Of a stretch of DNA of 64,000 nt, positions 32,956-44,658 are shown piece after piece. Source of the stretch: Typhlomys cinereus (lineage: Eukaryota; Chordata; Mammalia; Rodentia; Platacanthomyidae); the NCBI GenBank assembly GCA_023101885.1, contig JALPQD010000044.1:8895565-8959564 (forward strand), given 5' to 3'. The position numbers were made by a program, and so were the translations under genes. The number at the start of each line of letters is the position of its first letter. Position 1 is the first letter of the stretch. The notes under the pieces are model-generated. The model saw only the letters and a program-made list of their open reading frames with translations. It made no database searches and was not told the DNA's origin.

Positions 32956-33981
32956 TACCAAACTCACCCAGCCCACATTGAGACACTCAAGGGTAAACCT
33001 ATGTAATACAGTAATTGCAAGGATTGTGAACAGGAGAGATGGGGTTGGAGGGCCACACCAGACAGAAGGAGAGAGGGGACCATGTTACAGCAGAGAAAAT
33101 CGACCTCCAAGGAATGCAAGTAAGTAATGTGACACCTGGTTAAGTTCACAGACGTTCGTTCTGATCATGTACAACTGAGGGGGTATGATCTCACCAGAAG
33201 GGAAGGGCATATAGTCTGGCAGATGAAAGGTGATCATTTTGCAAATGGGTGACTGATCCCTCCCTCACCGAGGTTTCCTGCTTTTATTACATCTACCCTT
33301 GAATGTGCTATTATAACAAGACTCCAGTTTAACAGTTTTTTGTCTCTGACCAGGGGGTGACATACAGTGCCCATCAGGATGGAGTGAAGGGCATTGCAGG
33401 AGCAGCAAAACTGCAAAAGAAAATCAATAAACCACAATCCAGAACTTCAGAGACTCTATATCATCCACATAGACCTAAGCCAGCCTAATCTCTCCCCATC
33501 CTGAAACTCAGGGACATCTGTGGAAGAGGGGGTGGTAAGATTGTAAGAGCAAAAGGATGGGGGGGAGCAATGATTTGAAGAGTCTCTACAGTAGATAGGG
33601 CTGAAGCAATCATAATAGGACTTTGCATGCCCTGCGCCATGTCCGTCACACTATTGACCTCACAAAGTCTAACATTGGCTAAAGGCACCAAGATCCTTGG
33701 AGGCAAGGGATTGATGGCCACAGAAGTGTTCCTATGCTTAAGGGGAACACGAGAAAGGGTTCAGGGAAATGCCACTGGGTCCTTTTATGTCATCAGAAAG
33801 GAGGATCAAGAGGAGAGATAGGCATACACAGTAAAGGACTCTCTGGGAATTGGGGGAGGAGGCACTGGGAGATGGGGAGGGAGGGAGGAGGAACAGGGGG
33901 TTCGGGGGGAGGAGGGGGGAGGGAACTGGTCTACCTATTAAGTTTGTATGAGCGTAAATAATAATAAAAAATGTTAAAAAA
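32956..33981 (+). other. L1 3' UTR and A-tail
   Basis: This is a young-type 3' UTR with a G-rich purine tract at about 33848-33930, the AATAATAATAAAAAATG motif and a poly-A end. It is nearly the same as 892-1905 and 22379-23237. A 64-codon frame (33627-33821) starts at the same ATG as in the other 3' UTR copies. Confidence 0.88.
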
Positions 33982-35656
33982 AAAAGCTTAAAAGAGACAC
34001 TTTGGAACTTAATCAAACCCTTACTGAAATGGATCTTACAGATCTCTATTGAACTTCTCATCCACGCACCAAAGAATACACATTTTTCTCAGAAACACAT
34101 GGAACTTTCTCCAAAATAGATCACGTATTGGGCCACAAAATGAATCTCCACATATACAGGAAAGTTGAAATTGTAGCCTATACCCTATCAGACCAGCATT
34201 GTCTAAAACTTGACATCCACAACACAACAAACAACAGAAAATACACTAACTCCTAGAAACTAAACATGATGATGCTGAGTGAGAATTGGATCCACGAAGA
34301 AATTGCAAAGGAAATTCAAGATTTCCTGAAAGTGAATGATAATGAAAACACAACTTATCAAAATCTTTGGGATACAATGAATGCTGTCCTAAGAGGTAAG
34401 TTCATAGCTCTTAATGCCTACATAAAAAATGGAAACATTACAAATAAATAACTTAACAATGCAGCTTAAAGCTTTAGAGGCACTAGAGCAATCTGATCCC
34501 AAAAGCAGTAGAATAGAGGAGATTAGCAAAATCAGGGGAGAAATATCCAAAATTGAGATAAGGAAAATGATACAGACAATCAACCAGTCAAAAAGCCGGT
34601 TCTTTGAACAAATCAATAAGATAGATACGCCCCTAGCTAAATTAACTAAAAGCAAGAGAGAGAAAATCCAAATTAACAAAATTAGAAATGAACATGGAGT
34701 AATCACTACTGATACCCAAGAAATCCAGAGAATTATAACATCATATTTCAAAAACTTATACTCTGTGAAATTTGACAACACAAAGAAATGGATGAATTCC
34801 TAAGTAAGCACAACTTACCTAAATTGAATCAGGAAGTTTTGAATTATTTAAATAGTTCTATAGCATATGAGGAAATCAATAAAGTAATGTTGAATCTTCC
34901 CACCAAAAAATGTCCTGGACCAGATGGATTCAGCACAGAGTTCTACTGGACATTTAAAGAACTAATAACACCAACTCCTTAAACTGTTCCATCAAATAGC
35001 AAAGGAAGGAACACTACCAGATTCTTTCTATGAAGCTAATATCATCTTAATCCCAAAACCTAATAAAGATGCACTTAAAAAAGAAAACTATAGGCCAATA
35101 TCTTTGATGAACACAGATGCAAAGATTCTCAACAAAGTCTTAGCAAATCAGATTCAAAAACATATCAAAGATTTCATTCATGGGGATCAAGTAGGCTTTA
35201 TCCTAGGCACACAAGGTTGGTTCAACATATGCAAATCAATAAATGTAATTCACCATATAAACCAGTCCAAAATTCAACACCACATGATACTCTTGATAGA
35301 TGCAGAAAAAGCTTTTGACAAGATCCAGCAGTCTTTTATGATCAAAACCCTAGAGACAGTTGGAATGGAAGGAACCTTTATCAATATAATAAAAGCAACA
35401 AGCCAACAGCCCATTATACTCAAGGTATGACAAGCCCATTGTACTCAATAGGGAAAAACTTGAAGCATTCCCGCTTTGATCAGGAACTAGACAAGGCTGT
35501 CCACTCTCATCACTTCTATTCAATATTGTACTTGAAGTCTTAGCTGTAGCCATAAGACAAAAAGGGAGACAAAAGCGATTCAGATAGGTAAAAAGAAGTC
35601 AAGTTATTTCTATTTGCAAATGACATGATATTATACCTGTGTGATACCTGTGTGAT

Positions 35657-35837
35657 ACTAGGATCCTTAGAAGCAAGGGATTAATAGTCACAATAGTGTT
35701 TCTATACTTAAGGGGAACACAAGAAAGAGTTCTAGGAAATGCCACTGAGTCCTTACAGCTCATCAGAGAGGAGGACCCAGAGGAAAGTTTGATATACACA
35801 TTAAAGGATGCTTCAGAGATAGGGGAGGGGGCACTGG
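35657..35837 (+). other. L1 3' UTR patch written into ORF2
   Basis: 181 bp are almost the same as 36534-36714 without gaps (constant offset of 877). The stretch includes ACTAGGATCCTTAGAAGCAA and ends GGCACTGG. It replaces about 28 bp of ORF2 that other copies have between CTGAGTGATC and AACTAATTGAG. Flanking ORF2 sequence is in register on both sides. It has no A-tail and no target duplication, so it is not an ordinary insertion. Confidence 0.85.
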
Positions 35838-35938
35838 AACTGATACAGAAGTTCAGCAGGGTGGCAGGATGCAAAATAAATGTACAAAAATCTGTTGCCT
35901 TTCTATGTACCCAGAATGAAAGAAGTGAAAAAGCCCTG

Positions 35939-36858
35939 AAAGAAACAATCCCATTCATGCTACAGCAGAGATAATAGGCCACCATCCAGGACTGCAAGTA
36001 AGTAATGAGACATCTGATTGAGCTCACAGACTGTCCTTCTTGGTCATTTGCAACTGATGGGGTATGATCTTATCAGAAAGGGAGGGCATATAGTCTGGCA
36101 GATAAAAGGTAACCATTTTGCAATGGGAGAATGACCCACCCCTCACCGCAGTCTCCTACTCTTATTCCATCTACCTTTGAATCTATCCTTATAATAAGAC
36201 TCTATTTTAACAGCTTTTTATCTCTGGACAGGGGGTGACATCCAATACCCTTCAGGATGGAGTGAAGGGCATTGCAGGAGCAGCAAAAGTGAAAAAAAAA
36301 TCAACAAACCATATTCCAGAACATCAGAGACTCCATATCAACCACCTGGAATCAGGCCAGCCTAATCTCTCCCCATCCTGAAGCTCAGGAAAATTTGTGG
36401 ACGAGGGGGTGGTAAGATTGTAAGAGCACAAGGATGAGAGGATAGGTCCGAAGCAATTATAATAGGACTCTGCATGATCTGTGCAATGACCAAATCATCA
36501 TTGACCCCTCAAAATCTAGCATGGACTAAAGGCACTAGGATCCTTAGAAGCAAGGGATTAATAGTCACAATAGTGTTTCTATACTTAAGGGAAACACAAG
36601 AAAGAGTTCTAGGAAATGCCACTGAGTCCTTACAGCTCATCAGAGAGGAGGACCCAGAGGAAAGTTTGATATACACATTAAAGGATGCTTCAGAGATGGG
36701 GGAGGAGGCACTGGGAGAAAGAGAGGGAGGGGGGAAAGGAAAGGGAAAAGGGGGGAGAGCGCAGGGAAGTCCAGGGAAGGGTGGAGGGAGGGAGGGGCAG
36801 GGGTACTTATTACGTTTGTATGAGCAGAAAAATAAATAAAAAAAGAAACAATCCCATT
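35939..36858 (+). mobile_element. 5'-truncated old-type L1 tail in ORF2, with target duplication
   Basis: The insert is 35956-36841. It begins in the 3' UTR (CATGCTACAGCAGAGATAATAG) and ends with the purine tract (about 36700-36800) and AAATAAATAAAAAAAG. The 17-bp duplication AAAGAAACAATCCCATT is at 35939-35955 and 36842-36858. The 3' UTR type is older than that of 32956-33981. A 121-codon frame (36474-36839) occupies the UTR. Confidence 0.93.
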
Positions 36859-38126
36859 TATTATAGCCCCTAAGAAAAATGAAATACTTTGATATAACCC
36901 TAACCAGGGAAGTAAGAGACCTTTACAATGAAAACTTTAAAACCCTAAGGAAAGAAATTACAGAAGACACCAGAAGGTGGAATGACCTCCCCTGTTCCTG
37001 GATTGGCAGAATCAACATTGTAAAAATGACCATCCTACCAAAGGCAATATACAGTTCAATGCTATACCAATCAAAATCCCAAAGCAATTCTTTAAAGAGG
37101 TTGACCAAACAATCTCAAAATTCATATGGAGGTACAAAAGACCCAGGATAGCAAAAACAATCCTAAGTGACAAAAACAGTGCTGGAGGTATCACCATACC
37201 AAACCTTTGTCTATACTACAAATCCATAGTTATAAAAACAACCTGGTATAGGCTACAAAGTAGACACACAGATCAGTGGATAAGGGTTGAAGACCCAGAT
37301 ATAAACCCACAAAACTACAGCCATTTGATCTTTTACAAAGGGGCCCAAAAAATACACTGGAAAAAGAACAGCATCTTTAACGAATGGTGCTGGCAAAACT
37401 GGATGTCCACATGCAGAAGATTAAATCTAGACTCATGTTTGTCACCATGTACAAGACTTAATTCCAAATGGATCAAGGACCTTGATATAAGGCCAGAGAC
37501 TATAAAACCCATAGTTGAAAGGGTAGGTAATCCCTCGAGCTGATTGGACTAGGCCAACAGTTCCTAAACTGGAAACCAATAGCACAGTCACTACCACCAA
37601 CACTCAATAGATGGGATCTTATGAAATTAAAGAGCTTCTGTTCAGATAAAGAGATTGTAACCGGAGCACAAAGGCAACCCACAGAATGGGAGAAAATCTT
37701 CACTAACCACATATCTGATAGAGCTCTATTATTCAGAGTGTACAAAGAACTTAGAAAACTAAACACCAAGGAAACAAATGGCCCAATTAAAAAAATGGGC
37801 CTTGGAACTTAAAAGAAGCTTTACCAGGGAAGAAATTGAAATGCAAATCAAAACCTCCCTGAGATAGCATCTCACCCCAGTCAGGATGGCAAAAATTCAC
37901 ATTACAAACAGCACCAAATGCATGAGAGGATGTGGTGAGAAGGGAACTCTCCTACATTGCTGTTGGGAATGCAGGCTTATACAACCACTCTGGCACGCCA
38001 TCTGGTGATTCTTAAAAAAATTAAAGATTGAAATGCCATATGACCCTGCTATTCCACTTTTGGGAATAATCCCCCATACAGCAAAAATTCACCTCAATTG
38101 CACAAGCACAACCATGTTCATAGCAG

Positions 38127-38708
38127 ACAGAGGCAGACAGTACTACACAGGACTTGAAAGAGGCACAGAGTACCAGACAGAACCAAACAGGACCAGACAG
38201 GAACACAGAGGTCTGAAAAGGAATGGGCAGGACCAGACAGCATAAGACAGAACTGGGGAGAGGCAGATAAGACCAGACAGAACCAGACAGGACCAAAAAG
38301 AGCAAGACAGGAATAGAAAGTATGAGACATAAAGAGACAGTACCAAGCAGGTCCAATCAGGATCAGACAGCATCAGATAGGACAGGACACAACAAGACAG
38401 AATTGACTGGACCGAGCCAGACAAGACTGGACAGGACTCGACAAGATGAGAAAGAGCCAAACAAGATAAGATAGAGCTAGGCATATTCAGACAGGACTAG
38501 GCAGAACCAGACAGAGATAGACAGTCTTAGACAGGTCCAAACAGGACCAGACAGGTCTGGAAAGGAACATACAGGACCTGACATGGCTGGAAAAGGGTTG
38601 GATTGGACCAGAAAGAACTAGATAGGATGGAACAGGAGCAGACAGAACCATACAGGCCCAGACAGGACCAGATAGTACCAGATAGAGCCAGACAAGAACA
38701 GATAATAT
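38127..38708. repeat. Decamer satellite (ACAGGACCAG)n, block 2a
   Basis: This is the same 10-bp repeat as at 5374-10738, starting inside the truncated old L1 (junction ...TCATAGCAG/ACAGAGGCAGACAG). It is regular around 38470-38700. No gene. Confidence 0.93.
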
Positions 38709-39131
38709 GAGACAATGTAATGGTTATTCTTAACTATTGCTGTGAGAGAACACCTAAAGTCAAATAACTTATGGTAGAAAAGGAAATTTATTCACCTTAT
38801 GGTTCCAGAGGGGAGATACAGTCTTTCATGTTGGAGGCAGCAGGGCTTGCTGGCCAAAGTTGAGGTCAGATTAAGTCACTCCCATCTCTGATGCTAGTGG
38901 GTGAGGGCTGAAGGCTGGAGGATTCCTGAAGAGTCTTTCTTCTTCTCAGTTTTCTGTTCTGTGTTTCCTTTTATCTGGTCCACTACTGGGAGGTTCCAAT
39001 GAGGTCTAGGGAGGTTCCAATCAGATCTAGGGCTGGTCTTTGTATTGTCCAGATGATCTCTTCAAGTGATTCACAACTGATCTTAGTTAATGCCAGGTGT
39101 GTCAAGTTGACACCCAGGATTAACTATTAAC
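38709..39131. mobile_element. Unassigned 0.4-kb interspersed repeat within the satellite
   Basis: This is unique-looking sequence with satellite on both sides. It carries landmarks common to a rodent dispersed repeat type: GCTGTGAGAGAACACCTAAAG, GGAAATTTATTCACCTTATGG, and TGTGTCAAGTTGACACC near its right end. Possible short flanking duplication: GACAATG (38711-38717) versus GACATTG (39138-39144). The ends are weakly inverted (TGGTTATTCTTAAC / GTTAATAGTTAATCC). It may be a non-autonomous DNA transposon or an LTR fragment; I cannot decide. No coding frame is apparent. Confidence 0.5.
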
Positions 39132-39815
39132 TAGACAGACATTGACAGACAGAGCCAGTTAGGAACAGATAGGACCAGACAGGATCAGTCAAGACCAAAA
39201 GGACCATACAGGCCCAGACAGGCCCAGACACGACCAGAAAGGACCATGCAGTATCAGACAGGACTGGACAGTAATGGGCAGGAACAGACAGGACCACAAA
39301 AGGTTGGACAGAACTGGACATGGCCAGGCATAGCTGGACAAGACCAGATAGGAACAGAAAGAGCCAGATAGTACCAGACAACACCAGACAGGGTAGGGCC
39401 AGACCTGACTGGACAGGAACAGACAAGACTAGACAGGATCAGACAGGACTGGACAGGACCAGACAGCACCAAATAGGACTGGAAAGGGCCGAACAGGAAT
39501 CGAGAGGACTGGAAAGAGCATGACTTTACCAGACAAGTACAGACTGAGGCAGACAGTACCATATAGAATTAGACAGTAGTAGACAGGACTATAAAGGACC
39601 AGACAGCACTATACAGAATCAGACAGGAAAAGACATGTCCTGACGGTAACAAACAGGAACAGACAGGTCCCAAACAGTACCAACCAGGGACAGACAGGAC
39701 TAAACAGGACAGGACAGCACAGGGAACAATTGATTGGAAAGGGCTGAATGAGATGAGACAGGAGTGGACAGAGCTAGACAAGACTGGACAGAATGATAAA
39801 GAGCCAGACCTGACC
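39132..39815. repeat. Decamer satellite (ACAGGACCAG)n, block 2b
   Basis: This block of the 10-bp satellite runs to the ERV2 left duplication ATACAG (39816-39821). It is regular at 39150-39250 and 39415-39480. No gene. Confidence 0.93.
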
Positions 39816-39821
39816 ATACAG

Positions 39822-40265
39822 TGTAGGGCCCACCACCCACAACGTGGTGTCTCTCCACCCACTCACACACTTATTCACATGATTACACAGCTCCAGGCTG
39901 CAAAGACAAAGAAAGGTACGTTCCGCCACCCACACCTCCACCTCAACCCTCCAGAGACTTGGCCATGGACGGGGACTTTGTCAGAGCAAAATCTCTGTTT
40001 ATTGGGGGTAACAAAACAGCTTATATAGACAAAAGGACCACAAGGCACCAAACGGGCAGCCAATTGTGTCAAAGGTCAACACAACCTTCAGGTTCCAGTG
40101 GTCAAGCCCACTGTAACTCAGCACAGACGGCAGATCAATACCTGAAAGCTAATTAGGGCTCTCTGTAATATGATCAGGGTTACACCCAGGACATTAGCCC
40201 TCAGCACCATCTTTAGTCCCATGTGCTCAGCCATGCCCTGGGGCAAATCCTGGGCAGGCCCAACA
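39822..40265 (-). repeat. ERV2 3' LTR (minus-strand sense)
   Basis: On the minus strand it begins TGTTGGGCCTGCCC and ends GGGCCCTACA. The TATA box (plus-strand CTTATATAGA, 40020-40029) and poly(A) signal (plus-strand TTTATT, 39998-40003) are in the expected order. It aligns without gaps to 44659-45102 with about 26 differences by eye. Confidence 0.93.
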
Positions 40266-40279
40266 TTTCTCCCTTTTTG
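40266..40279 (-). other. ERV2 polypurine tract
   Basis: On the minus strand CAAAAAGGGAGAAA lies directly before the 3' LTR. A second similar tract (plus-strand CCCCCTTTTTGTTTTAG) lies at about 40898-40914, possibly an internal or ancestral copy. Confidence 0.82.
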
Positions 40280-43200
40280 TTTTAGCAGAGACTATATTTT
40301 ACAATTAATTATATGTATGTCCAATGTCCCATCAGTCTCAGCATGAGCTTTTGCTATTGTTCTGTCCTGGTTGCTCTTCTCAGTCAGGCAAGTTGGCATC
40401 AGCACCAGGCATGGCAGCACGCAGCTTGGGGAAGTTGCATGTGGCTTACATGGGCAATACAGGCCTGCCTGGTCCGTTTTTAGACCAAGGCCTCACAAGC
40501 TTCCAAGCTTGAATCATGTCTCGGGGGGGGGGGTCATGGCATGGATGTAGCATGGTCTCATTGATGGAGCACTGCTGAGAGATGTGCTGAGAAAACACTT
40601 AAGGAATATAATTATTAAAAGAACAATTTTTACTAGATGTTAGGTCAAACCCAGATCAATTCCACCTTGGTTTAAGGAAGGTATTAATCAGGCCATCTTG
40701 AGTTAGGTCAGGCCTATAAAGATTATGGTTAGTATCTTCCTAGAGCACACTGTGGATAGTTTCCTGACAGAAGGTTTGGTGGATAGGCTTCCCAGTGTCT
40801 TTGGAATCTCAATTCAAGTTGTCCTTTGTGAAAATTTAAAATTTAAAACGTTGATGGCAAATAATGCCAACCCTAGCTGTTGGTGTGGGCTTACTCCCCC
40901 TTTTTGTTTTAGTAATTGGACCTTTAATTTAGTTGGGTATGGGGTCATCTAGCAGAAGGGGATGTCTTTTGGAATTTTAAAGACCTTCAAAGACCTTAAG
41001 AGATCCATCCCAGCATGGCTGTTCTAAACCTACCTATTTTACCCCTTAACCTATTTGAGGACCCAGGCTGTTCAAGGGATGAAGGTCGAAAACCGTTCTG
41101 AATACTTCCTGCTGAGAAGGGACATTGAAAGTGAAAACAGCCTGTTGTCCTCATCTAATAAGTGCCGGCATGTTCTAGAAGTCTGACAGATGGCTTTATT
41201 ACTTTAAGGTCCCTTTAAAAGAGACAAAACGCAGGTTAAACTTTTAAGATCTACACAAGGATTAAACCATTGTAACTAGGAAGGGACATGGGATTAACCA
41301 AAGAAGCTCAGTAATCTTACTGTAGGTACAGGCAAGAGTTAGTAAAGAAAACCTATTGCCTCACCTGGAATAGTCATTGCCTTTGTCTGGTGTAAAACCA
41401 AGAATTAATCTATATATTGAAGACCTTTTTTCTCTGGCAGCTGTGAATCTCTATGATTCTACTTTGTGAGTGACTAATGAACCTGTCATTTTCTTGATCA
41501 TTAACATTTTAGTAAAATCAAAGATTGACAAAAGCCTAGGAAGGAAGTTGAACACTGGAATTTTGTGCTCCCTAGTCTATAAACAAAGAGGCTTCCCATT
41601 TGTATGTAAAACACAAGGTTCTCATGAGACACTCAACCTGGCATTTTGGGCCTTTTTTCGCTGGATATCAGAGGCAAACTCCTTTTTCCCATGGGGGGGG
41701 AAGCTAAGAGCTTCAGGCCATATTATTGGTTCCCACCAGAGGACTCAATCCCTGGGCTCTAAGGTTCAGGGGGCAATCTTTCTCTAGTGGAAACTCCCAT
41801 GATTGGGACATAGGCCACATGAAAGCTCCCTGTGCTTGCAACCATCTCAAAGTGCCCAATATGGTCATATTTAAAGCATCTTTTTATGTCTTCCCTGTCA
41901 GAAGGGATCCTGAGTTGTTTGCTTGTGTGTGCCTGTTAATTTTTTACCTATCTCCTTAGGCAAATGTCAAGTTTGGAGTTCTTTGTTTTGTGGCTCTTTC
42001 TCTTATCTTTCCTTTCTCTACATTAAGTCTTAGATCACTTGTCTTATTTTAAAGTCCTTAAAATGGTCTAAAAATGAGTTTAAAGGGGGTTATCTCTTGT
42101 CTAAGATGTAAACAAGGCATGTCTGAGAGTATACTACAAGTTGACTTTCTTTCAGGTTGGTAGGACTAAGCATTTGTATTTTTTAGCTAGTCCCTGGACA
42201 CAGGAAGGGGAAATCTCTCCTTTGGCTTCAGTTTAGTGGACCTGGACTTGGGGAAAGGACACACGGCTCATCAGAGTTTTGTCAAGCACTATATAAACCC
42301 AGTGACTAGATTTTAATCTGAACCCACTCTAGATTGTATGTTATCACCATAGAAATACAGAACTGGCCCAATTGAATTCCTAGCCTTCAAGGGATCTCGT
42401 TGTGGGCAGCACAGGTGTAATAGGTTTCCCACCTCAGGCCAACATTCATTCACACATTCACACAGAGATTAAAACATTTCTCCCAAATTTTAAAGATGCC
42501 CTCTTCCTCCCCCTCCAGGAAAAGCCTGTTCACTTTTACCATGAGATCCAGAATTTAAGTTCTAGCCGAGAAGGTGGTGGGGCCTCTACTTTTCCTGAGT
42601 AGAGCCCTGCTTGGGCTGCTGCAGGTCCTAGTCTCAGACCTTCCCTAGGGCCAGAAGTGTGACAGGGGTGCTCTGCTCGTGGCCCCTCCAATGAGCTTCC
42701 TGTCGCCCTTGAGAAGTTGGGATTCTATGAGTAACTAAATTCCTACTTAATTAAAATAGACAGTTGAAATACATTTGAATACATGAAGCTTAATTCTTAA
42801 TCTCTAATTTCTGAGGCTCAATGTCTTTTCTTCTATAGCACAGAAGAAACATAATGTAAAACTTTTTAAATCACCATCTCTAATTTTTAATCTTTTTATA
42901 AACTTAATGCTCCATAAACCTTTATAGCATACTTTAATATTCTTTTAAGCAACCAACTCAAACCTCCTATACACATTTTAATTTTTGAGAGACATTTTAT
43001 CCTATAAACCTTATTTAAAACCTTTTGTACATTCAAGTGCCATACATATTTTCTTTATATTTTCTTTATCCTCCTATGGTTTCCTGTTGTTTTTACATTA
43101 GATATCCTGTAAGAAAAGTCCTTTAATAGAGGCATTAACAGTAGACCTTGTCTTAAAAATCATTGTAGTTGAATTACATTTGTAAGATTATAACAGAACA

Positions 43201-44339
43201 CAGGAGTATACTTGGAATTAAAGGAATTACGAAAGTGATGTTATCAGATCCTCGGTAAAAACACAATACCACCTTTTGTGAAGTTTCAAAAAATCAAGAT
43301 ATTTTAATCAGTACATACTCAGGCCTTATGATGTTCATTTTAAGTGTGCATGTGCATTTAAATTGGGCATGCCAAATAATGAAGAGAGTCAAAACCAAAA
43401 TGTGATTATAAACACACAATAAAATCTAAAGTGGCCACAGCTGTTATTTTGAAACATAAAACACACATATTTTATAGGAAATTCAAATAGCCAAACAAGT
43501 CAGAACCTTTAAAGTAACTCTTTATCATCCCAGGCAACATACAGAGAACAGCAGTAACTTTTTTGGTCCCCCCAGTGGATGAGGGGCAAAGGCTTTTTTT
43601 TTTTTTTTTTTTTTTTTTGAATCAAGCTTAGACAAACACAAACTGAAGCAGCACTCAGTGGCCTGTACAGGGAACTGAGGCTAGAGCCCCCGCTCTAGCC
43701 TGCCAGGGGCCATGCTGGTGTGTGGATTCGGGATAGGTTTTTGTCTACCTCTAACCTGTCCCCACCCCCTTCTCCCTTGATGAAGGGAATCACCTGTCCT
43801 AGGCACTCTCTCTAGTGGCAGCCATTTCTCTGCACTAGTCTGTGCCCACAGCCTCTCTGCCCCGCTGGGTCAAGCCAGCAGGTCACCATAGTGCTCGCAA
43901 GTGGGCAGCTCCTTTCTCTTGCTAAATTGAGCTGGTGGCTCTGTATGGAGCTCAGGCGGTTCCCAAAGGGAAGGGAGAGCAGTTCCTCCCTCTCGCCAGG
44001 TCAAACCTGCAGCTCAAAGCCTCACCGTGCACTGCCTCGCTGTCCTACGCAGCCTCACCACCTCCATGCCATTTGTAAGCATTATTTGGCTCCACCACAC
44101 CCGGAGCCCACAACTCTGTGTAATGTTCCCAGCGTGCACACTGTGATGGGGTACCATTCTCTAAATGGCAGGCATGCCCACCATCCCCATGGCTTCCTGC
44201 ACCCTGCCATGACCCAGTGGGATCCCTGCCCTGCCGCAGTGGGTCTTTGGTTCCCTTCCCCTTCCTCTCTGTCTGCTCTGTCTGTACCTTAGTTTCCAGT
44301 GGGGGCTGGATTGGGTTGGGAAGGAAAGCCATCTTAAGT
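40280..44339 (-). other. ERV2 interior, no recognisable genes
   Basis: Over 4 kb, AT-rich in the left half and more mixed at 43600-44340, carry no pro, RT, RNase H, integrase or env motif on either strand. Open frames (for example 41470-41787 +, 43891-44292 +, 44045-44374 -) show no known domain. A T22 run lies at about 43597-43618. The sequence could be captured host DNA replacing gag-pol-env, as known for some non-autonomous mouse elements, or very decayed viral sequence. Confidence 0.6.
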
Positions 44340-44582
44340 GCAGACACCATGGGATAAAAATCCAAAGGAGGCAATATCTTAAGATTTTTTCTTGCCCTCT
44401 GGCTAGATTCTCTATCTTATTCCACGTGTCCCATGAATAAATGTTGGACATTTGAGCACATGAAGCCAACTCACCAGCTGATTCCCACACCTCAGTAATG
44501 CGGGGCTCTGGGATTTCAAAACCATGGCTTCTTAATACATATCTCAGTGCACTGGGTCAACTTTGTAAGATGCATTACCCAT
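44340..44582 (-). pseudogene. gag: ERV2 gag: matrix N-terminus remnant
   Basis: On the minus strand an ATG at 44582-44580 starts MGNASYKVD, a Gly-2 context suitable for myristoylation as in retroviral matrix proteins. One frameshift later the frame continues with LRSHGFEIPEPRITEVWESAGELAS and NIYSWDTWNKIENLA, then loses similarity. ERV1 has the comparable string DWDTVG near 18237. The stub is short and broken and cannot form Gag. The assignment rests on position after the primer binding site and on motif character. Confidence 0.65.
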
Positions 44583-44637
44583 ACTTAGAGTCGAAAACTT
44601 ATCTCGAGACCTGATTTGGTTCAGCCGATTTAGGAAT

Positions 44638-44655
44638 GCCTCACACGGGGCATCA
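44638..44655 (-). other. ERV2 primer binding site
   Basis: On the minus strand TGATGCCCCGTGTGAGGC follows the 5' LTR after a 3-base spacer (AAC). It matches ERV1's site (TGGTGCCCCATGTGAGGC) at 16 of 18 positions. A lysine-tRNA-type primer is likely. Confidence 0.78.
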
Positions 44656-44658
44656 GTT

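Larger units (their letters stand above)
26981..33996 (+). mobile_element. Full-length younger L1 nested in the old L1, with target duplication
   Basis: The insert is 26996-33981 (about 7.0 kb). The 15-bp direct repeat AAAAGCTTAACAGAG (26981-26995) recurs as AAAAGCTTAAAAGAG (33982-33996), one mismatch. It is complete from the repeated promoter to the A-tail. ORF1 is intact and ORF2 carries a handful of stops and shifts. It is an autonomous-type L1 that is now dead for ORF2, but it is the best-preserved ORF1 source in the window. Confidence 0.95.
24661..38126 (+). mobile_element. Old L1 element, split by later L1 insertions
   Basis: The old element's own pieces are 24661-26995, 33997-35955 and 36842-38126. 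They carry an old-type 5' UTR, a broken ORF1 (25393-26453) and a broken ORF2 that is interrupted at the AAAAGCTTAA site (26981) and again at 35939. It lacks its C-terminal ORF2 end, 3' UTR and poly-A, because the satellite abuts it at 38126/38127. It shares its 5' UTR type with the reversed old L1 at 52656-56370. Confidence 0.88.
33997..38126 (+). pseudogene. Old L1 ORF2, remaining part, multiply broken
   Basis: It resumes at the AAGAGACACTTTGG position of ORF2 and continues through EN, linker and RT, interrupted by an inserted L1 tail at 35956-36841. Short frames remain at 34266-34451, 34429-34803, 34788-34982, 35104-35430 and 36879-37151. The RT catalytic box is damaged: TTTGCAAATGAC at about 35614 would read FAND instead of FADD. 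Just after it, a short RT stretch is replaced by 3' UTR sequence (35657-35837). The copy stops abruptly at ATGTTCATAGCAG, where the satellite begins. Confidence 0.85.

Noticed and set aside
36474..36839. Possible selected extra protein in the old L1 3' UTR (121 codons)
   Set aside because: As a gene call it was rejected: compared with 11455-11790, most codon differences are non-synonymous by eye. It is kept only as a low-probability finding.
43891..44292. 133-codon plus-strand frame in ERV2
   Set aside because: It lies antisense to the element, overlaps minus-strand frames and has no recognisable domain.
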